A DNA stretch of 64,000 nt from Adhaeribacter aerolatus (lineage in GTDB: Bacteria > Bacteroidota > Bacteroidia > Cytophagales > Hymenobacteraceae): positions 124,001 through 188,000 of the forward strand of contig NZ_BJYS01000008.1 of NCBI RefSeq assembly GCF_007991635.1. Direction: 5' to 3'. Under the pieces are notes generated by a model. It saw only the letters and a list, made by a program, of their open reading frames with translations, was not told the origin of the DNA and ran no database searches. The translations under genes were made by a program, and so were the position numbers. The first letter of the stretch is position 1, and the number at the start of each line of letters is the position of its first letter. Below, piece after piece: positions 44,859 to 54,691 of the stretch.

Positions 44859-45521
44859 CCGGACTTTCGCCTTTAGATAACCGTGCCTTTGCATATAAAT
44901 AAATCACCAATGCTAAACCGGGTAGTGCTGCTTAATGATCAAGTAACACAGCGGGATAATAACATAATAAATTTTAGGCTTAGTTTGATATAATTTCAAC
45001 TCCAATAAATATTATGCCAAAGAATGTACCCTTAAAGTGTAAGTTTAGCTTAAGGTTATATTCATTAATCAAATTTTAATTATTTTTCACGCTTATTATA
45101 TAGTTTAGTTTTTACTTGGTTGGAGGGCTTACCATTTCTCCAGCTTTCTTAACCCTTCCGCCCTCCGGGCACCTTCCCTGAATCAGGGAAGGAGTTCGGC
45201 CAAACCTAAACATTATGGAAAAGCTTTGTTGCGGAGGATTATTATTTAATAATGGTTGAGCTAAGAAGGCAGCAGCTATAAGCTACTGACAGCAGTTTGG
45301 ACAGCGAGGGCCTTTCAGCTTTCCGGTGCTTTAGCATTGCGAGGTACGAGCAAAGGAAAGATGAGCAGCCCGAATGACCAAACGGGGCCCGCCGGCCCAG
45401 AGGCGTCTTAGACCTACAAATACAGTTAGCACTAACCATTGAAAGATGGAATCTTTCAAAAGATAAACAGATAAAACATCAAATCATTTAGTGAATATAA
45501 GTAGGTGAGCTGATATATATA
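44859..45521. other. 663-bp intergenic region holding repeat copy C
   Basis: The spacer lies between the DUF5995 stop and the outer-membrane factor stop. Its first 260 bp are AT-rich with no gene seen; the rest is the inverted third copy of the long repeat. A 65-codon minus-strand frame inside the repeat is not kept in the other copies and is not treated as a gene. Confidence 0.7.
45124..45470 (-). repeat. Long intergenic repeat, copy C (inverted)
   Basis: Reverse-complement copy of the element at 13915 and 18535. The hairpin TTGAAAGAT/ATCTTTCAA is at 45439-45459, the conserved core (rc of CCCCGTTTGGTCATTCGG) at 45366-45397, the CCAAACTGCTGT block at about 45268-45301. The terminal hairpin here reads CCTTCCCTGA against TCAGGGAAGG at 45171-45192: different bases from copies A and B, with pairing kept. 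Confidence 0.75.
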
Positions 45522-46913
45522 TTACCGCCAGCCACCGCCCAAAGAACGGTATAAATTTACCACCGACTGCAATTGTTGTAACCGGTCGTTTACACTACCC
45601 AACTCGGCCTGCAATAGACTCTGGCGGGCCGTAATTACTTCTACATAACTCGAAAATCCGTAGCGTACGAGTTCCTGCGAATAACTAACCGATTTTTGCA
45701 GGGCCGCCATTTGGTTGGTACGCACTTGTATTTTTTGCAGGGCCGTTTGGTGTAACGATAAGGCATCCGATACTTCCCGTCCGGCATTTAATAAAGTATT
45801 CTGAAAGTCTAAGGCCGCTTCCTGCTGCTGGGCACGGGCTACTTCCAGACGGGTGCGGTTCAGGCGTCTGTTAAGAATAGGCTGGGTTAGGCCAGCCCCG
45901 ACACTAATCGCCAAAGAACCCGGATCGAGGAGATTGGTTAAGGCCAGCGCCGATAAGCCCGACGACCCTGTTATAGTTACAGCAGGATAAAAACTGGCGC
46001 GGGCCACGTTCGTTAGTTCGAAGAAATACCGGTAGTTCAGTTCTGCTTGCTGCACATCGGGCCGGTTAGCTAATAACTGCGCTGGTACACCGGTTTGTAA
46101 GGTGGGCGGCATAGTCTGGTTATCTAAACGGCCCCGCGCAATTGCGGACGGCGGACCTCCGAGTAAAATACTTAGCGCATTTTCTATTTCGCGGATGTCT
46201 TGTTTCAGGTCCGGAATGGTTACTTCGGCGGCATAGCGCTGGGCTTCGCTTTGCACCACGGCGGCTTCGGTTACCCGCGCCGAATATTTTAAAGCCCGCA
46301 TGGTTTGCACGGTGGTATCCCAGTTTACTACCGTAAGTTCGGTAATGGCAACCTGCTGATCCAGGGCCATGAGTAATAAATAATAATTGGCTATATCGGC
46401 TACTAAATTGGTCTGCACGGCCCGCGCGCCGGCCTCCGACCGCAATAAACTAGCCAGGCTGGCCCGGCGGTTGCTGCGTAAACGCCCCCAAACATCAATT
46501 TCCCAGCCGGAGGATATACCTAGCTGATACTGTGTAATATTACCTTGTTGCCGAAAATCCTGTACTTCGGGGAGCCGGGACCGAGTAGCTCCGGCGTTGG
46601 CGTTTAAAGTAGGAAAAAAGGCCGCGCCACTTTGCCGGTAGTATGCCTGCGCTTGTTGGATGCGGGTATACGCCACTTGCAAATCCAAGTTCCGGGCAAT
46701 GCCTGCGCTTATTAACCGCTGCAAGGTAGTATCGGTAAATAGTTCTTTCCAGTGCAAACTGCCAAGCGAAGCGGTATCGGCAGTGGTTACGTCCCGGAAT
46801 AAATTTGTGGTGCGAGCGGGCGGAGTCTGGTAAGGCTGCGTCAGGCGGCAAGAGGCCAATAATAGCCCCGTCAGGAATATTAAAAGCAGGTGCCTCAGCA
46901 TATTTCTGTTCAT
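45522..46913 (-). CDS. RND efflux outer-membrane lipoprotein (TolC/NodT/CusC family)
   Basis: A 463-residue outer-membrane channel. The ATG at 46913 begins MNRNMLRHLLLIFLTGLLLASC and gives a lipoprotein signal with lipidated C22; the upstream start at 46982 would overlap the pump gene and add a basic tail. Two OEP repeats are visible: LRSNRRASLASLLRSEAGARAVQTNLVADIANYYLLL and NRTRLEVARAQQQEAALDFQNTLLNAGREVSDAL (both shortened here by listing their ends), followed by QELVRYGFSSYVEVITARQSLL. It is the last gene of an adaptor-pump-channel operon, 49 bp after the pump stop. Confidence 0.92.
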   Translation of the reverse strand: MNRNMLRHLLLIFLTGLLLASCRLTQPYQTPPARTTNLFRDVTTADTASLGSLHWKELFTDTTLQRLISAGIARNLDLQVAYTRIQQAQAYYRQSGAAFFPTLNANAGATRSRLPEVQDFRQQGNITQYQLGISSGWEIDVWGRLRSNRRASLASLLRSEAGARAVQTNLVADIANYYLLLMALDQQVAITELTVVNWDTTVQTMRALKYSARVTEAAVVQSEAQRYAAEVTIPDLKQDIREIENALSILLGGPPSAIARGRLDNQTMPPTLQTGVPAQLLANRPDVQQAELNYRYFFELTNVARASFYPAVTITGSSGLSALALTNLLDPGSLAISVGAGLTQPILNRRLNRTRLEVARAQQQEAALDFQNTLLNAGREVSDALSLHQTALQKIQVRTNQMAALQKSVSYSQELVRYGFSSYVEVITARQSLLQAELGSVNDRLQQLQSVVNLYRSLGGGWR

Positions 46914-46962
46914 AGTATATTCTTTAAACCGCAACCGCCGTTTTTTAGCCTGCTTGCCCCGC

Positions 46963-49900
46963 TTAAGATTCCTGGTCCGCATTAACTTTTTGGGTTAAAG
47001 GTTCTTTACGCTTACCACTGATGCGTTCCTGCAAACCCTGGAAAACAACATACAAAACCGGAATTACAAATATTCCTAATAGGGTACCAATGAGCATACC
47101 CCCTACCGCACCCGTACCAATAGACCGGTTTCCAGTTGCTCCCGCCCCCGTAGACAACATTAATGGCACCAGACCCAGAATAAAAGCAAAAGAAGTCATT
47201 AAGATGGGTCTTAAACGGGCTTCAGCCCCTTCCAATGCTGCCTGTACCAGCGGCATACCGTGTCGCCGGCGCTCCGCCGCAAATTCCACAATCAGGATAG
47301 CGTTTTTGGCCAGCAACCCAATCAGCATTATCAGGGTGATTTGTAAATAAATATTGTTGGTGATACCAAAAAAAGTGGCAAAAATAAAAGTACCGGCCAA
47401 GCCAATGGGCAGCGACAGCAAAACGGCAAACGGCAGAATATAGCTCTCGTACTGGGCGCTCAGCAGCAGGTAAACAAATAAAATTACCAGCACGAAAATA
47501 AATCCGGTTTGGCCGCCGGCCGAAATTTCTTCGCGGGTCATGCCCGAAAATTCGTAGCCGTACCCCACCGGTAAAACCTGCGCCGCTGTTTCTTCTATGG
47601 CCGTAATGGCATCGCCAGAACTAAAACCGGCATTCGGCGAACCGGTAACCCCGATAGAAGTAAAAAGATTAAACCGCGAAATAGCCTGCGGCCCGTATAC
47701 CCGTTCGAGGGTAATAAATTCGGTAATGGGTGCCATAGTACCGTTGGCATTCCGGACGAAAACATTACTCAGGCCTTCGGGGTTGGCGCGGAAAGCAGGT
47801 TCGGCCTGGTACATCACCCGGAACTGCTTGCCAAACTGGTTAAAATTGGAGGCATACACCCCGCCGTAGTAGCCTTGCATGGTACTCAGAATATCGTTCA
47901 CCGATAAACCGGCTACTTTGGCTTTGGCTACATTTACATCTATTTGGTACTGCGGAAAATTTACGTTAAAAGAAGTAGAGGCAAACTGAATTTCGGGCCG
48001 CTCGTTTAAGGCCGCTATTAAATCATTGCCAATTTTAGAAAAGGTAGCAATATCGCGCCCGCTCCGATCCTGCAACTGAAACTCGAAACCACCCGAGGTA
48101 CCAAAACCCGAAATGGTGGGCGGCGCAAAAAATATTATTTTGGCATCGCGGATGCCACTGGTTTTGGCAAATAATTTACCGATAATGGATTGGACATCCT
48201 GTCCTTCTCCTCGCTGGTCCCAGGGCTTTAGCTTCATTACCATCATGCCGTAATTACTACCCACGCCGCTAATCATGCCCCGCCCCGATATTCTGAGGAT
48301 ATTTTGGATTTCGGGTATGGTACGGGCAATGGCTTCTACTTCTTTCGTAATTACTTCGGTTCTTTCGTTCGAGGCCGAAACCGGCAAGGCAATATCGGCC
48401 ATGATGGCTCCCATATCTTCGTTGGGCACAAAGGTGGAAGGCGTGGTTCGTATCAGAAAATAAAACAAGCCGGCGAATACGGCCAGTATAGCCCAGGCCA
48501 GCCATTTGCGCCCCACCAGGTAAGCCACCGAGTTTTTGTATTTATTTGTGGTTTTATCAAAAGTACGGTTGAACCAGCCGTAAAAACGCTGGAGCAAATT
48601 CTTCTTTTTATGCTCTTCCTGATGCGGCTTTAAAAACACGGCACACAACGCCGGACTTAGGGTTAAAGCATTTACCGCCGACAAAATAATGGCAATGGCC
48701 AGGGTTAAGCCGAATTGCTTGTAAAATACGCCGGCGGAACCCTGAATAAAACTTACCGGCACAAATACCGCTGCCATTACCAGGGTAATGGAAATAATTG
48801 CCCCGGTAATTTCGCTCATCGCGTCCTGGGTTGCTTTTAGGGCCGACGTATAGCCCTGGTCGAGTTTAGCATGAACGGCTTCTACCACCACAATGGCATC
48901 GTCTACCACAATACCAATAGCCAGCACCAAAGCAAATAAGGTGAGCAGGTTTATGGTGAAGCCAAATAGAAGCAGGAAGAAAAACGTACCCACAATGGCC
49001 ACCGGTACCGCAATCGCCGGAATAAGCGTAGACCGAAAATCCTGCAGGAAAATAAATACTACCAGGAAAACGAGTATAAAGGCCTCGATAAGCGTATTAA
49101 TTACTTTGGAGATAGAGGCATCTAAAAAATCGTTGGCGTTAACCAGGGTAACGTATTTAATACCCTGCGGAAACGTTTTAGAAGCATTTTCAAGTACCTG
49201 TAAACTGCCCTCAATAACTTCTTTGGCGTTGGAACCGGCCGTTTGGCTGATGGCCACCCCCACCGAAGGATTTCCGTTGGTAGTAGTGCTGCTGGCATAA
49301 CTCATGGCGCCCAGTTCAATGCGAGCAATATCTTTTAACCGCAATATTTGGCCGTTTTCGGTAGCCTTTACCACTACATCCTCAAACTCCGAAGCATCTT
49401 TCAGGCGGCCGGTATATTTTATAACGTACTGAAACGACTGCATGCCCTGTTCGCCAAATTGCCCGGGGGCGGCTTCAATATTTTGTTCAGCCAAAGCAGC
49501 ACTGATATCGGCCGGCACGAGTTTGTAGGTAGCCATTACATCCGGCTTCAGCCAAATTCGCATCGAATAATCCATCCGGCCGAAAGCATTGGCTTCCCCC
49601 ACCCCCGAAACCCGTTTTATTAAAGGTACCAGGTTTATTTCGGCGTAGTTCTGCAAAAAGGTTTGGTCATAGGCTGGGTTTTCGCTGTACAACGAAAAAA
49701 TAACCAGGTTGCTGCTCTGGCTTTTGGCCGTAGTAACGCCCGAGCGGGTTACTTCCTGGGGCAACAGCGGCGTGGCCCGCGCTACCCGGTTTTGTACATT
49801 TACCGAGGCTAAGTCGGGATTGGTACCTAACAAAAAGTTAATTACGATGCGGGCAGTGCCGTCGTTACCGGCAGAAGACGTCATATAGGTCATGCCTTCT

Positions 49901-50115
49901 ACCCCATTTATCTGCTCTTCCAGCGGCACCACCACGCTATTCAGCACCACATCGGCATTGGCTCCCTGGTACGACGTTGATACTACTACGGTAGGTGGCG
50001 CAATTTCGGGGTATTGCGAAATAGGTAAAGCCAGCAGCCCCAGCAGTCCCAGAATAACAATCAGGATGGAAATTACCGTAGAGAGTACCGGTTGTTTTAT
50101 AAAGCGATTAAACAT
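46963..50115 (-). CDS. RND multidrug efflux pump, HAE1 (AcrB/MexB-like)
   Basis: A 1050-residue inner-membrane proton/drug antiporter with the length and twelve transmembrane helices typical of HAE1 pumps. FIKQPVLSTVISILIVILG opens TM1. The relay site carries the double aspartate in AIGIVVDDAIVVVEAVHAKL. The periplasmic porter has RVSGVGEANAFGRMDYSMRIW, and TM10-12 contain NAILIVEFAAERR and GTGAVGGMLIGTLL. No frame disruption is seen. It lies between the adaptor (61 bp upstream) and the outer-membrane factor. Confidence 0.96.
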   Translation of the reverse strand: MFNRFIKQPVLSTVISILIVILGLLGLLALPISQYPEIAPPTVVVSTSYQGANADVVLNSVVVPLEEQINGVEGMTYMTSSAGNDGTARIVINFLLGTNPDLASVNVQNRVARATPLLPQEVTRSGVTTAKSQSSNLVIFSLYSENPAYDQTFLQNYAEINLVPLIKRVSGVGEANAFGRMDYSMRIWLKPDVMATYKLVPADISAALAEQNIEAAPGQFGEQGMQSFQYVIKYTGRLKDASEFEDVVVKATENGQILRLKDIARIELGAMSYASSTTTNGNPSVGVAISQTAGSNAKEVIEGSLQVLENASKTFPQGIKYVTLVNANDFLDASISKVINTLIEAFILVFLVVFIFLQDFRSTLIPAIAVPVAIVGTFFFLLLFGFTINLLTLFALVLAIGIVVDDAIVVVEAVHAKLDQGYTSALKATQDAMSEITGAIISITLVMAAVFVPVSFIQGSAGVFYKQFGLTLAIAIILSAVNALTLSPALCAVFLKPHQEEHKKKNLLQRFYGWFNRTFDKTTNKYKNSVAYLVGRKWLAWAILAVFAGLFYFLIRTTPSTFVPNEDMGAIMADIALPVSASNERTEVITKEVEAIARTIPEIQNILRISGRGMISGVGSNYGMMVMKLKPWDQRGEGQDVQSIIGKLFAKTSGIRDAKIIFFAPPTISGFGTSGGFEFQLQDRSGRDIATFSKIGNDLIAALNERPEIQFASTSFNVNFPQYQIDVNVAKAKVAGLSVNDILSTMQGYYGGVYASNFNQFGKQFRVMYQAEPAFRANPEGLSNVFVRNANGTMAPITEFITLERVYGPQAISRFNLFTSIGVTGSPNAGFSSGDAITAIEETAAQVLPVGYGYEFSGMTREEISAGGQTGFIFVLVILFVYLLLSAQYESYILPFAVLLSLPIGLAGTFIFATFFGITNNIYLQITLIMLIGLLAKNAILIVEFAAERRRHGMPLVQAALEGAEARLRPILMTSFAFILGLVPLMLSTGAGATGNRSIGTGAVGGMLIGTLLGIFVIPVLYVVFQGLQERISGKRKEPLTQKVNADQES

Positions 50116-50176
50116 AATGCTGGGTTAAACAGAAGAACTTCATGGTATAATTTTTACCTGATTGGGCTACTGGCAA

Positions 50177-51340
50177 TCATCTACTATGGGCGTGGGCAAC
50201 GCTGTCGGCATTTACAGTTCTGGGTCTGATGGGAGCGCCCTCCCGTAAAGTGGCTACGCCTTCCAAAATAATCTTATTCCCGATCTGTAAGCCTTCTTCT
50301 ACCACAAAATTGCGGCCGTCGTCATTTTCCATCACGGCAACCTCCTGACTCCTGACCGTGTTACTATCGCCTACCAGGTAAACAAATTTTTTACCCTGAA
50401 TTTCATAAGTCGCCTTTTGCGGAATTACAATAGCCGAATCAAGCGTGATGGGAATACGCACCGAACCGCTGCTGCCGCTGCGGATATAACTGCCCGGATT
50501 GGGAAAAGTAGCCCGTACCCGCACCGAACCAGTTTCGGTGTTAATAGAGCCGCTGGTGGTTTCTATGCGGCCTTTTTCCGGGTACACGGTGCCGTTGGCC
50601 AGCACTAATGAAACCGGGGGCGTGGTAGCTAATCGTTCCTGAGTGGTGGCCCCTTTGGTATTTCTGGAGAATTCCAGCGCCTGCTTTTCGTTAATCGAAA
50701 AATAAGCGTAAATATTCCCGATATTCGAAACCGTGGTTAAAGGCTCCGGGGTGTTGCTGCTGACTAAACTGCCTATTTTATACGGGAAACTCCCTACAAT
50801 GCCATTCACGGGGCTGGTAACCCGGGTGTAGCTCATGTTGGTGCGGGCATTAACCAAAGCCGCATTGGCCTGGGCCAGGGCGGCTTGCCGGGCCTGCAAC
50901 GTAAACTGCGCCGATTCCAGCTCAAACTGACTGATGATGTTTTTTTCGACCAGCGGCCTTACTTTGTTTACTTCCATCTGCGCCGCATTTACATTGGCCT
51001 GCGCAATTTTTACGTTGGCCTGGGCCGTTCTTACCTCCTGCTCGTACTGCGGGGCATTAATGGTAAATAACACTTGCCCCTTTTTAACGGTAGCGCCTTC
51101 ATCTACGTGTATCCGGCCCAGGTAGCCGTCTATCATAGGCCGAATTTGGATATCCTGCTGCCCCTCAATGGTGGCCGGGTAATCGCTGTTTAACGTAATA
51201 GAGTGCGGCGAAATCTTCAGAACCGGGTAGTCTTTTACCGCATTCGTGGGCGGCGCATTCGTTTTTTCGTTATCACCGCCGCATGCCGCTAAAAAAAGAA
51301 ATAGAAATATTACTGGTAATAGGTGTAGTCTTGTATGCAT
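50177..51340 (-). CDS. RND efflux periplasmic adaptor (membrane fusion protein)
   Basis: A 387-residue lipoprotein adaptor. The signal peptide ends at C20 (FLFLFLAAC). The lipoyl/biotinyl halves are GYLGRIHVDEGATVKKGQVLF and the later SPVNGIVGSFPYKIGSLVS, the hairpin between them is a long coiled coil (QYEQEVRTAQANVKIAQANV), and the beta-barrel region carries ANGTVYPEKGRIET. It is the first gene of the adaptor-pump-channel operon and its upstream side faces a divergent cardiolipin synthase gene, so its promoter lies in 51341-51488. Confidence 0.94.
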   Translation of the reverse strand: MHTRLHLLPVIFLFLFLAACGGDNEKTNAPPTNAVKDYPVLKISPHSITLNSDYPATIEGQQDIQIRPMIDGYLGRIHVDEGATVKKGQVLFTINAPQYEQEVRTAQANVKIAQANVNAAQMEVNKVRPLVEKNIISQFELESAQFTLQARQAALAQANAALVNARTNMSYTRVTSPVNGIVGSFPYKIGSLVSSNTPEPLTTVSNIGNIYAYFSINEKQALEFSRNTKGATTQERLATTPPVSLVLANGTVYPEKGRIETTSGSINTETGSVRVRATFPNPGSYIRSGSSGSVRIPITLDSAIVIPQKATYEIQGKKFVYLVGDSNTVRSQEVAVMENDDGRNFVVEEGLQIGNKIILEGVATLREGAPIRPRTVNADSVAHAHSR

Positions 51341-51488
51341 AAGGGGAAGGACAAAATATAAAACCCTGGTAACCAGATAGCTGTTCTACTAATATTTATT
51401 CTAAATAGTTGGTAACAGCCTGGGTTTTATTTCATAATTCTGCCAAAGCGCTTAGTTTTAATAGAATTTACGGATTAGTGTTGCATTT

Positions 51489-52940
51489 ATGAATTGGATC
51501 TTAATAAGTGATATTATTTACATTGTGCTCCTGGTGCCGGTAAGTCTGCAGATTATCAGGGATACGCGCAGCAGCACCAAAACCCTGGCTTACCTGCTGC
51601 TGGTTATATTTCTGCCTGTTTTCGGCATAATATTTTATTTCTCTTTTGGCATCAATTACCACAAGCGCCAGGTTTACACCAAAAAGTTATTCGACGATGA
51701 AGTGTTGGGCACCGAATTAAGAGAAAGAATAATATCTAAAACCCACACCAATTTATTAAACAATCAGGCTGCTATTCAGGATGGGAAAAGTTTGGTTAAC
51801 CTTTTACTAAAAGATAGCTGGAGCCCGCTTACAGAAGGCAATCGGGTAAAATTTTTATTTAACGGCGAAGAAAAATTTCCGGAATTATTGCATGCTTTAC
51901 GAGGGGCCACTCACCACATTCACCTGGAATATTATATTATCGAAAATGATATTATCAGCAACCAATTAAAGGAAGTACTCATTCAGAAAGCCCGGCAAGG
52001 CGTGCAGGTCCGGGTAATTTACGATGACTTTGGCAGCCGCGCTATCCGGAAAAAATTTGTGCGGGAATTACACCAGGGTGGTGTAGAAGCTTATCCGTTT
52101 AACCGTATTAAATTATTATTTTTAGCCAACCGGCTCAACTACCGCAACCACCGGAAAATAATTATTGTGGATGGGAAGTGCGGTTTCGTAGGCGGCATTA
52201 ATATAAGCGACCGGTACATTAACCGGCCGGAGAGCCAGAATGAATATTATTGGCGCGATACGCATTTGCGCATAGATGGGCCGGGTATTTTTTACCTGCA
52301 ATACATTTTTTTCTGCGATTGGAATTTCTGCTCCCGTCAGCGGCTAACACCCGAAACAATTTACTTTAGTTCGCCTAAACCGGATGATGCCAATGTGAAT
52401 GTGCAAATTGCCGCCAGTGGCCCCGATTCGCCGACGCCGACCATCATGCTTTCCATTTTCAAGGCTATTAACCTGGCCCGAAAAGAGATTCTGATTACCA
52501 CACCCTATTTTATTCCGGGCGAAAGCTTGCTCGATGCCCTGAAGGTAGCCGCCCTGAGCGGCGTTGCCGTTAAGCTACTGGCCCCGGGCTTTTCAGATTC
52601 GCGATTAGTAAACGCAGCTGCCTGGTCGTACTACGACGATTTACTAACCGCTGGGGTAGAAATATACATGTACCGGAAAGGTTTTGTACATGCCAAAACC
52701 ATGGTAGTAGATGGCTATATTTCGGTGGTAGGCACCGCTAACATGGATTTCCGGAGCTATGAACTGAATTTTGAAGTAAATGCGTTGGTTTACGGCGAAG
52801 AAACAGCAACACAATTAGCCCAGGCTTTTACAAATGATTTATTCCACGCCGAAAAGCTAATACCGGCAACCTGGGCCAACCGGTCTGGTTATAAAAAATT
52901 ATTCGAAAGAATTGCCCGGCTTTTATCGCCGCTTCTCTAA
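51489..52940 (+). CDS. cls: Cardiolipin synthase
   Basis: Makes cardiolipin from two phosphatidylglycerol molecules in the inner membrane. The 483-residue length matches bacterial Cls. Two N-terminal transmembrane helices (IIYIVLLVPVSLQII, and LAYLLLVIFLPVFGIIFYFSF) precede two phospholipase-D domains with intact HKD motifs: HRKIIIVDGKCGFVGG (about residues 220-235) and HAKTMVVDGYISVVGTANMD (about 400-419). It is divergent from the efflux adaptor gene and converges on the MscS gene with a 44-bp gap. Confidence 0.94.
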   Translation: MNWILISDIIYIVLLVPVSLQIIRDTRSSTKTLAYLLLVIFLPVFGIIFYFSFGINYHKRQVYTKKLFDDEVLGTELRERIISKTHTNLLNNQAAIQDGKSLVNLLLKDSWSPLTEGNRVKFLFNGEEKFPELLHALRGATHHIHLEYYIIENDIISNQLKEVLIQKARQGVQVRVIYDDFGSRAIRKKFVRELHQGGVEAYPFNRIKLLFLANRLNYRNHRKIIIVDGKCGFVGGINISDRYINRPESQNEYYWRDTHLRIDGPGIFYLQYIFFCDWNFCSRQRLTPETIYFSSPKPDDANVNVQIAASGPDSPTPTIMLSIFKAINLARKEILITTPYFIPGESLLDALKVAALSGVAVKLLAPGFSDSRLVNAAAWSYYDDLLTAGVEIYMYRKGFVHAKTMVVDGYISVVGTANMDFRSYELNFEVNALVYGEETATQLAQAFTNDLFHAEKLIPATWANRSGYKKLFERIARLLSPLL

Positions 52941-52984
52941 CCGGTTAAGGCTTCTGCTGATATTTTACCGCAAAATCAGGCTGT

Positions 52985-54691
52985 TCAGGGCTGGTGCAAA
53001 TCCAAGGTACCTGGCGTTTCCGGATTCTTATCCGCCGCTAAGTACAGGTTGCGGGCAGGTACGGCAAAGCCCTGGCCGGTATTTTCTACTATCTCCATCA
53101 TGCTTAATATCAGCTCTTCCTGGGCTTCCAGAAACTGGTTAAAATCGGTAGTTAAAATATAAGAATATACCTCTACGGTTAAATAATCCTGGCCAATTTC
53201 GATAAACCGTACACGGGCGGAGGTTGGGTCTACTTTGGCGTTTTCGGCTAAAAGTACGCGTAGTTCCTTCAATATTGCCTTGATTTGCGCAGCGGTAGTG
53301 AGGTGATGCAACCGAAGTTTGGGCGCAAAAAGAATGCGGTCGCGGTGCGCAAAGTTTTCTATTTGCAACGATGCAAACTCCCCGTTGGGGATGGTAACAA
53401 TGGTGCGTTCGCCGGTGCGGATGCGCGTCGAGCGCATACCAATCTGCTCTACGGTGCCGGTGGTTTGGCCCACTTTACAGAAATCACCTACCCGGATAGG
53501 CTGATCGGCAATGAGGGTAACGCTACCCACAAAGTTCTCGACGGTTTTCTGGGCGCCCAGCGCCAGCGCAATACCGCCAATCCCCAGCGCGGCGATACCG
53601 GTGGTTATATCAAAGCCAAAAGTGCCGAGAATAGTAATAAAGCCCAGCACAATTAAAGCAATCTTGGCCCCGCGCCGCAAAAAAAGCAAAACTGAGATGC
53701 CGGACATATTGCCCCGTTGGGTAAGTTCCTTCTCTCCGAACCGGGTTAACACATCGAGCAGGCGCCACAGCAGCAGCAATACTGCTACCAGCCCCACAAT
53801 TACCGTCATTTCGCTGAAGCGCTGCCGGACAATAATAGAGATACCCGCCTCCTGGCTCGAAAATACCAGGATTAAGGCCGCCAGGTAAAGCCGGATGGGC
53901 AAGGCAAAAGCCCGGATAATACCGACGGTCGGTTCATTTTTGGATTTATGCCAGAAGAACCGGATAAGAAAGGTAACCAGGGAGGTAATGCCCCAGGCCA
54001 GCCCATAAGAGAATATCGCCAAAAACAACATGCCCAGCCAATGCCCGATGGGTACGCCACCCCATTTGTTATCTATTAAAACCGAAGGAATAATCTTTTT
54101 AGTAATGGGTGGTTTGGCCACGACCAGCGTATCGATAGGTATTCTTTTAATGGTTTGGGAAGAGAATAGCCAGAGCGGAGCACCGGTGGTGTCTACAGTT
54201 TTCTCCAGCATTATATCAAAAGATTCGCCGTTTACCGTTGCGTTCCCTACCCGGTCCAGATCCGGACCAAAGCTGTCGTCTGCATTACCAGCCGGCTCAT
54301 TACTTATCCAGGAATACGGAATAATATTGCCCCCTTTATCGAGTAAACGTTGCAGGGTTTGGGCCGTTTTTACCCCAGTTGAGTCTGCTCCGGAATTGGT
54401 TTCCAGGTTCAGGTAGCGGGCAGCTCTGCTATAATTTTCGTCGGCTACGGCTTCAATAAAACCATTTACCGTTCCGCGAGGCGTACGCCTGCCCAACGAG
54501 TCGGCCGGCCAGGAGGGGGCTGCCGTTGCGTTCTGAGTCGTATCACTACTCGGCAGAATCTGCGCGGAAGCCGGCAATGCCGTTAGGAGCAAAACGGCTA
54601 TGTTGCACACCCAAAAAAACAGCCATCTCTTTCGGGATGGGCAGATGTTGCAGGAAAGATTTGAGAATAACCCAGTTTTTATAAAAACCAT
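52985..54691 (-). CDS. MscS-type mechanosensitive channel
   Basis: A 568-residue membrane channel, longer than E. coli MscS (286) because of an N-terminal periplasmic part. Residues about 27-48 are a signal sequence, followed by a ~150-residue soluble domain (VNGFIEAVADENYSRAARYLN). Then come four or five membrane helices and the MscS core: GIAALGIGGIALALGAQKTVEN is the pore helix with its Gly/Ala pattern, PIRVGDFCKVGQTTGTVEQIG the beta domain, and MRSTRIRTGERTIVTIPNGE its next block. It opens under membrane tension. A 8-bp inverted repeat (54720-54750) precedes the start codon. Confidence 0.92.
   Translation of the reverse strand: MVFIKTGLFSNLSCNICPSRKRWLFFWVCNIAVLLLTALPASAQILPSSDTTQNATAAPSWPADSLGRRTPRGTVNGFIEAVADENYSRAARYLNLETNSGADSTGVKTAQTLQRLLDKGGNIIPYSWISNEPAGNADDSFGPDLDRVGNATVNGESFDIMLEKTVDTTGAPLWLFSSQTIKRIPIDTLVVAKPPITKKIIPSVLIDNKWGGVPIGHWLGMLFLAIFSYGLAWGITSLVTFLIRFFWHKSKNEPTVGIIRAFALPIRLYLAALILVFSSQEAGISIIVRQRFSEMTVIVGLVAVLLLLWRLLDVLTRFGEKELTQRGNMSGISVLLFLRRGAKIALIVLGFITILGTFGFDITTGIAALGIGGIALALGAQKTVENFVGSVTLIADQPIRVGDFCKVGQTTGTVEQIGMRSTRIRTGERTIVTIPNGEFASLQIENFAHRDRILFAPKLRLHHLTTAAQIKAILKELRVLLAENAKVDPTSARVRFIEIGQDYLTVEVYSYILTTDFNQFLEAQEELILSMMEIVENTGQGFAVPARNLYLAADKNPETPGTLDLHQP

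Noticed and set aside
45242-45439. 65-codon minus-strand open frame inside repeat copy C
   Set aside because: The corresponding frame in copies A and B is broken by stop codons, so the open frame is a chance product of the repeat.
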